From: Phycisphaerales bacterium
GTDB lineage: Bacteria; Planctomycetota; Phycisphaerae; Phycisphaerales; UBA1924
DNA: 8,898 bases
Assembly (NCBI GenBank): GCA_029260415.1
Contig: JAJDDH010000088.1
Span: 1-8,898 of the forward strand
Direction: 5' to 3'
The notes below the pieces were generated by a model, which searched no databases, was not told where the DNA came from, and was given only the letters and a program-made list of their open reading frames with translations. Position numbers and translations under genes: made by a program. Positions 6,728 to 8,898 of the stretch are shown in pieces; the stretch's first letter is position 1; each line of letters starts with the position of its first letter.

Positions 6728-7207
6728 ATGACCGACGGACCGACCAACCAGCCGCTGGACCCGCAGGGGTGGGCCGACAACCTCGAGCGTCGCCTCGCGC
6801 TCGCCGAGGAGCAGTTCGAGCGATTGGGCTCGCTCGGCTCGCGCCAGCGCGAGCTGATCGAGGAGGGCGACGCGGTCTCGCTGCTCGATCTGCTGCGTGA
6901 ACGCCAGAGCGTGCTGACCCGCATCGGCGAAACCTCCGAGGGCATCGAGCCTTTCCGCGCCCGCTGGGCGGACGTGAGCAACCGCCTGGATCCGGATCGC
7001 CGCCAGCTCATCCAGGCCCGCCTCGACTCGCTGACCGACGCCGCCAGCCGGATCGCGGCCCGCGACCAGGAGGACCGCAGAGCGCTCGAGAGCAAACGCG
7101 ACGCGCTGGCCCGAGAGCTCTCGGGCGTGGACTCGGCCCAGGCCGCGGTCTCCGCGTACGCAACCCCCAAGTCGTCGCGCCCACGCTTCCAGGATCGGGA
7201 GGTCTGA
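6728..7207 (+). CDS. flgN: FlgN-like flagellar export chaperone, 159 aa
   Basis: FlgN binds the hook-associated proteins FlgK and FlgL in the cytoplasm and delivers them to the flagellar export gate. This protein has the family's size and all-helical coiled-coil character: an N-terminal helix with LERRLALAEEQFERLGSL (residues 19-36), then RQRELIEEGDAVSLLDLLRE (39-58) and RQSVLTRI (59-66), the part most like FlgN (a Q-x-x-L-I-x-x-D-x-x-x-L-L-x-L-L-x-x-RQ pattern), and further charged helices to about residue 140, with a loose C-terminal tail. There is no signal peptide. The ATG at 6728 has GAGGT at 6718-6722 as ribosome binding site. The stop overlaps the kinase start by 1 nt (TGATG), which fits one transcript with coupled translation. 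FlgN sequences diverge strongly, so the assignment leans on pattern plus neighbours; a generic coiled-coil protein is the alternative. Confidence 0.62.
   Translation: MTDGPTNQPLDPQGWADNLERRLALAEEQFERLGSLGSRQRELIEEGDAVSLLDLLRERQSVLTRIGETSEGIEPFRARWADVSNRLDPDRRQLIQARLDSLTDAASRIAARDQEDRRALESKRDALARELSGVDSAQAAVSAYATPKSSRPRFQDREV
7197..7204 (+). promoter_or_regulatory. Strong Shine-Dalgarno GGGAGGTC inside the flgN end
   Basis: GGGAGGTC, the best ribosome binding match seen in the window, lies within the last codons of the FlgN-like gene. The core GGAGGT (7198-7203) ends only 3 nt before the kinase ATG at 7207, closer than usual, which suggests reinitiation by ribosomes ending at the overlapping TGA. 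Confidence 0.55.
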
Positions 7208-8136
7208 TGAGTTCGCCAGCCTCCATGCTCGAGTCCGCGGCTCTGGGCACGATGACGCCCAAGGACCTGGGCGAGCTCGTCAGCGCCTTCTCCGAGGTCA
7301 CCTCACGCCTCGAGGGCACGCACGCGCAGCTCCGCGCCGAGGTCGCCCGCCTCTCGGGCGAGCTGCGCGACGCCAACGAGCAGCTGCAACGCTCGCGCCG
7401 CCTCGCCGCCCTGGGCGAGATGGCCGCGGGCATCAGCCACGAGATCCGCAATCCCCTCGCCTCCATCCGCCTCTACGCGCAGATGCTCGAGGAGGACCTG
7501 ACCGACCGCCCGGAGCAGCAGGACAGCGCCCAGAAGATCGGCTCCGCCGTCACCCGCCTGGACGCGATCGTGGGGGACGTGCTCAGCTTCGCCCGCGAGA
7601 TCCGCGTCCGCCCCGAGCAGACCCGCGCGGGCGACCTGTTCGACGAGGCCCTGGCGATGTGCGAGACCGGGACGACCAGGATCCAGCGCGAGGGCGACGA
7701 GCTCGAGCTCTGCGTCGACACGACCATGAGCCTGCAGGCGTTGGTCAACCTCGTCCGAAACGCCATCGACGCGGGGGGCGACACGCTCACGCTCACAGCG
7801 CGCACCGAGCGAGAGCTCGACGACGCCGGCAAAGCCCGCGACTGGAGCGTGCTGTGCGTCATCGACACCGGACCCGGCATCGCGCCCGACGTGATCGAGC
7901 GGATGTTCAACCCGTTCTTCACCACCCGCAACACGGGCACGGGCCTGGGCCTGGCCATCGTCCACCGCATCCTCGAGGCCCACGCCGGGCGCGTCGAGGT
8001 CCGGAACAACGCCGACCTGACTCCAGGCGCCAGGGGCGCGTGCGTCGAGCTCTGGCTCCCCGCACGCCCCGCGGTGTCATCCCCCAGCGACGAAACACTG
8101 ATCCCCGACGCCAACGCCAGGACGGCCGCGGCCTAA
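7207..8136 (+). CDS. Soluble sensor histidine kinase, NtrB/FlrB-like, 309 aa
   Basis: The kinase autophosphorylates on histidine and passes phosphate to a response regulator, most likely the product of the gene at 8156. Residues 17-66 form a helical, coiled-coil-type lead (KDLGELVSAFSEVTSRL, then heptad-like charged sequence). The H box LAALGEMAAGISHEIRNPLA (67-85 region) carries H78; the N box is ALVNLVRNAIDAGG (178-191) with N181 and N185; the G1 box is DTGPGIA (220-226); the F and G2 boxes are MFNPFFTTRNTGTGLGLAI (233-251). There is no membrane helix and no PAS or GAF domain, so it acts in the cytoplasm. The P-L-A-S-I context and small size match kinases partnering sigma-54 activators (NtrB, AtoS, FlrB, FleS). 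It overlaps the FlgN-like gene by 1 nt, which points to flagellar regulation; the C-terminal tail after about residue 286 is unstructured. Confidence 0.92.
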   Translation: MSSPASMLESAALGTMTPKDLGELVSAFSEVTSRLEGTHAQLRAEVARLSGELRDANEQLQRSRRLAALGEMAAGISHEIRNPLASIRLYAQMLEEDLTDRPEQQDSAQKIGSAVTRLDAIVGDVLSFAREIRVRPEQTRAGDLFDEALAMCETGTTRIQREGDELELCVDTTMSLQALVNLVRNAIDAGGDTLTLTARTERELDDAGKARDWSVLCVIDTGPGIAPDVIERMFNPFFTTRNTGTGLGLAIVHRILEAHAGRVEVRNNADLTPGARGACVELWLPARPAVSSPSDETLIPDANARTAAA

Positions 8137-8142
8137 CCGTGA

Positions 8143-8147
8143 TGGAG
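8143..8147 (+). promoter_or_regulatory. Ribosome binding site of the activator gene
   Basis: TGGAG lies 8 nt before the ATG at 8156, in the 19-nt gap after the kinase stop at 8134-8136. It supports this ATG as the start of the response regulator. Confidence 0.5.
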
Positions 8148-8155
8148 CACGCCCG

Positions 8156-8898
8156 ATGAGCACCGTACTCGTGGTCGACGACAAGGAAATGATGCGCGAC
8201 AGCGTCGGGGCCACCCTGCGCCGCGCGGGCTACGAGATCGTCGTCGCCAACGACGCCCCCTCCGCCCTGGAGATCGTCACGACCCGGCGCCCCGACGCGA
8301 TCGTCTCGGACCTCAAGATGCCCGGCATGACTGGCATCGAGCTGGCCGAGCGTGTCAACCAGATCGACGACGAGCTGCCCGTCATCCTCATGACCGCGTT
8401 CGGGACGATCGAGACCGCTGTCCAGGCCATGCGCCGCGGCGCTTTCGACTACCTCACCAAGCCCTTCGAGGGCGACGAGCTGGTCATCACCGTCAAGCGG
8501 GCCCTCCGCCACGCCAGCCTCTCGCGCGAGAACGCCGTGCTCAAGGCCGGCGCTCGCGCCGATGCGGGACCGACCCGCACCGGGCTCGACCGCCTCATCG
8601 GCGCCTCGCCCGCCATGACCGGGGTCAAGGACCAGCTCCGCGCCATCGCGGGCTCGCACGGCACCGTCCTGATCACGGGCGAGTCGGGCACGGGCAAGGA
8701 AGTCATCGCCCGCGCCGTCCACGAGCTGAGCCCCCGTGTGCAGTCGCCCTTCCTGGGCGTCAACTGCGCCGCCCTCAGCGAGAGCCTGCTCGAGAGCGAG
8801 CTCTTCGGGCACGAGAAGGGCGCCTTCACCGGCGCCGACCGCCTCCGGCGCGGACGCTTCGAGCTCGCCGACCAGGGCACCCTCCTGCTCGACGAGAT
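8156..8898 (+). CDS. Sigma-54-dependent response regulator, NtrC/FlrC-like, partial
   Basis: The first 247 codons are present, plus two bases of the next; the DNA-binding end lies beyond the right edge. The receiver domain (residues 2-118) has the acidic pair D8/D9 in VLVVDDKE, phospho-acceptor D52 in SDLKMPGMTG (51-60), T80 in ILMTAFG and K102 in YLTKPF. After a linker (about 120-143) an AAA+ domain begins: LIGASPAM (147-154), Walker A GESGTGKE (175-182), the sigma-54 contact loop GAFTGA (222-227) intact, and the start of Walker B GTLLLDE (241-247). An intact GAFTGA means it should activate sigma-54 RNA polymerase rather than act as a repressor-type relative. The gene lies 19 nt behind the kinase, so the pair is cognate by position. 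With an FlgN-like gene in the same run, FlrC/FleR/FlgR-type control of flagellar genes is the best guess; a general AtoC/ZraR-type role is possible. Confidence 0.93.
   Translation, partial: MSTVLVVDDKEMMRDSVGATLRRAGYEIVVANDAPSALEIVTTRRPDAIVSDLKMPGMTGIELAERVNQIDDELPVILMTAFGTIETAVQAMRRGAFDYLTKPFEGDELVITVKRALRHASLSRENAVLKAGARADAGPTRTGLDRLIGASPAMTGVKDQLRAIAGSHGTVLITGESGTGKEVIARAVHELSPRVQSPFLGVNCAALSESLLESELFGHEKGAFTGADRLRRGRFELADQGTLLLDE

Noticed and set aside
5143..7170. A 675-codon open frame on the minus strand opposite the TPR and FlgN-like genes
   Set aside because: It mirrors real plus-strand genes in very G+C-rich DNA, where stop codons are rare in the opposite frames. It has no recognisable domain and spans a gene junction.
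1..8898. CRISPR array, tRNA or rRNA genes, transposase, phage or toxin-antitoxin genes
   Set aside because: No regular direct repeats, no RNA-gene-like sequence in the gaps, and no protein with those motifs; base composition looks even across the window.

Overview
The window is about 70% G+C, with codons ending mostly in G or C and genes packed tightly. The gene content is that of a Gram-negative-type bacterium with an outer membrane and flagella: a lipid A biosynthesis gene, a LolB-like lipoprotein, an RDD membrane protein, an FlgN-like flagellar chaperone, and a sigma-54-type histidine kinase/activator pair. The style of the small zinc-ribbon protein and of the 190-residue protein, together with base composition and gene order, suggests a planctomycete, probably of class Phycisphaerae. 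That placement is inference from recall of similar proteins, not a database result.

Layout. (1) Positions 1-597, minus strand: the N-terminal 199 codons of lpxI, running off the left edge. (2) 598-775: a divergent intergenic region with promoter-like -10 boxes facing both ways. (3) 776-1018, plus: an 80-residue four-cysteine zinc-ribbon protein. (4) 1065-4098, plus: a tightly coupled three-gene unit made of a 190-residue protein of unknown function (probably a leaderless start), a 303-residue LolA/LolB-like lipoprotein overlapping it by 4 nt, and a 516-residue exported/membrane protein ending in an RDD domain, 2 nt further on. (5) 4099-4236: a short regulatory gap with a GATAAT box. (6) 4237-6684, plus: an 815-residue membrane-anchored TPR protein. 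(7) 6728 to the right edge, plus: an FlgN-like chaperone, a soluble NtrB/FlrB-like histidine kinase overlapping it by 1 nt, and an NtrC/FlrC-like sigma-54 activator cut by the window end.

How the genes may work together. Genes 1634-4098 look like an envelope module (an acyl-chain-binding-type lipoprotein plus a sensor-like RDD protein) preceded by a soluble protein of unknown role. The right-hand three genes look like a flagellar control module, in which a substrate chaperone sits in one transcript with a kinase that has no membrane or PAS input domain and with its sigma-54 activator. This would fit a FlrB/FlrC-type checkpoint that turns on later flagellar genes, which may lie just beyond the right edge. 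I see no mobile element, CRISPR array, tRNA or rRNA gene. All open stretches longer than 300 bases are covered by genes. The window looks like ordinary chromosome with several under-described lineage-specific proteins rather than a defence or mobile island.
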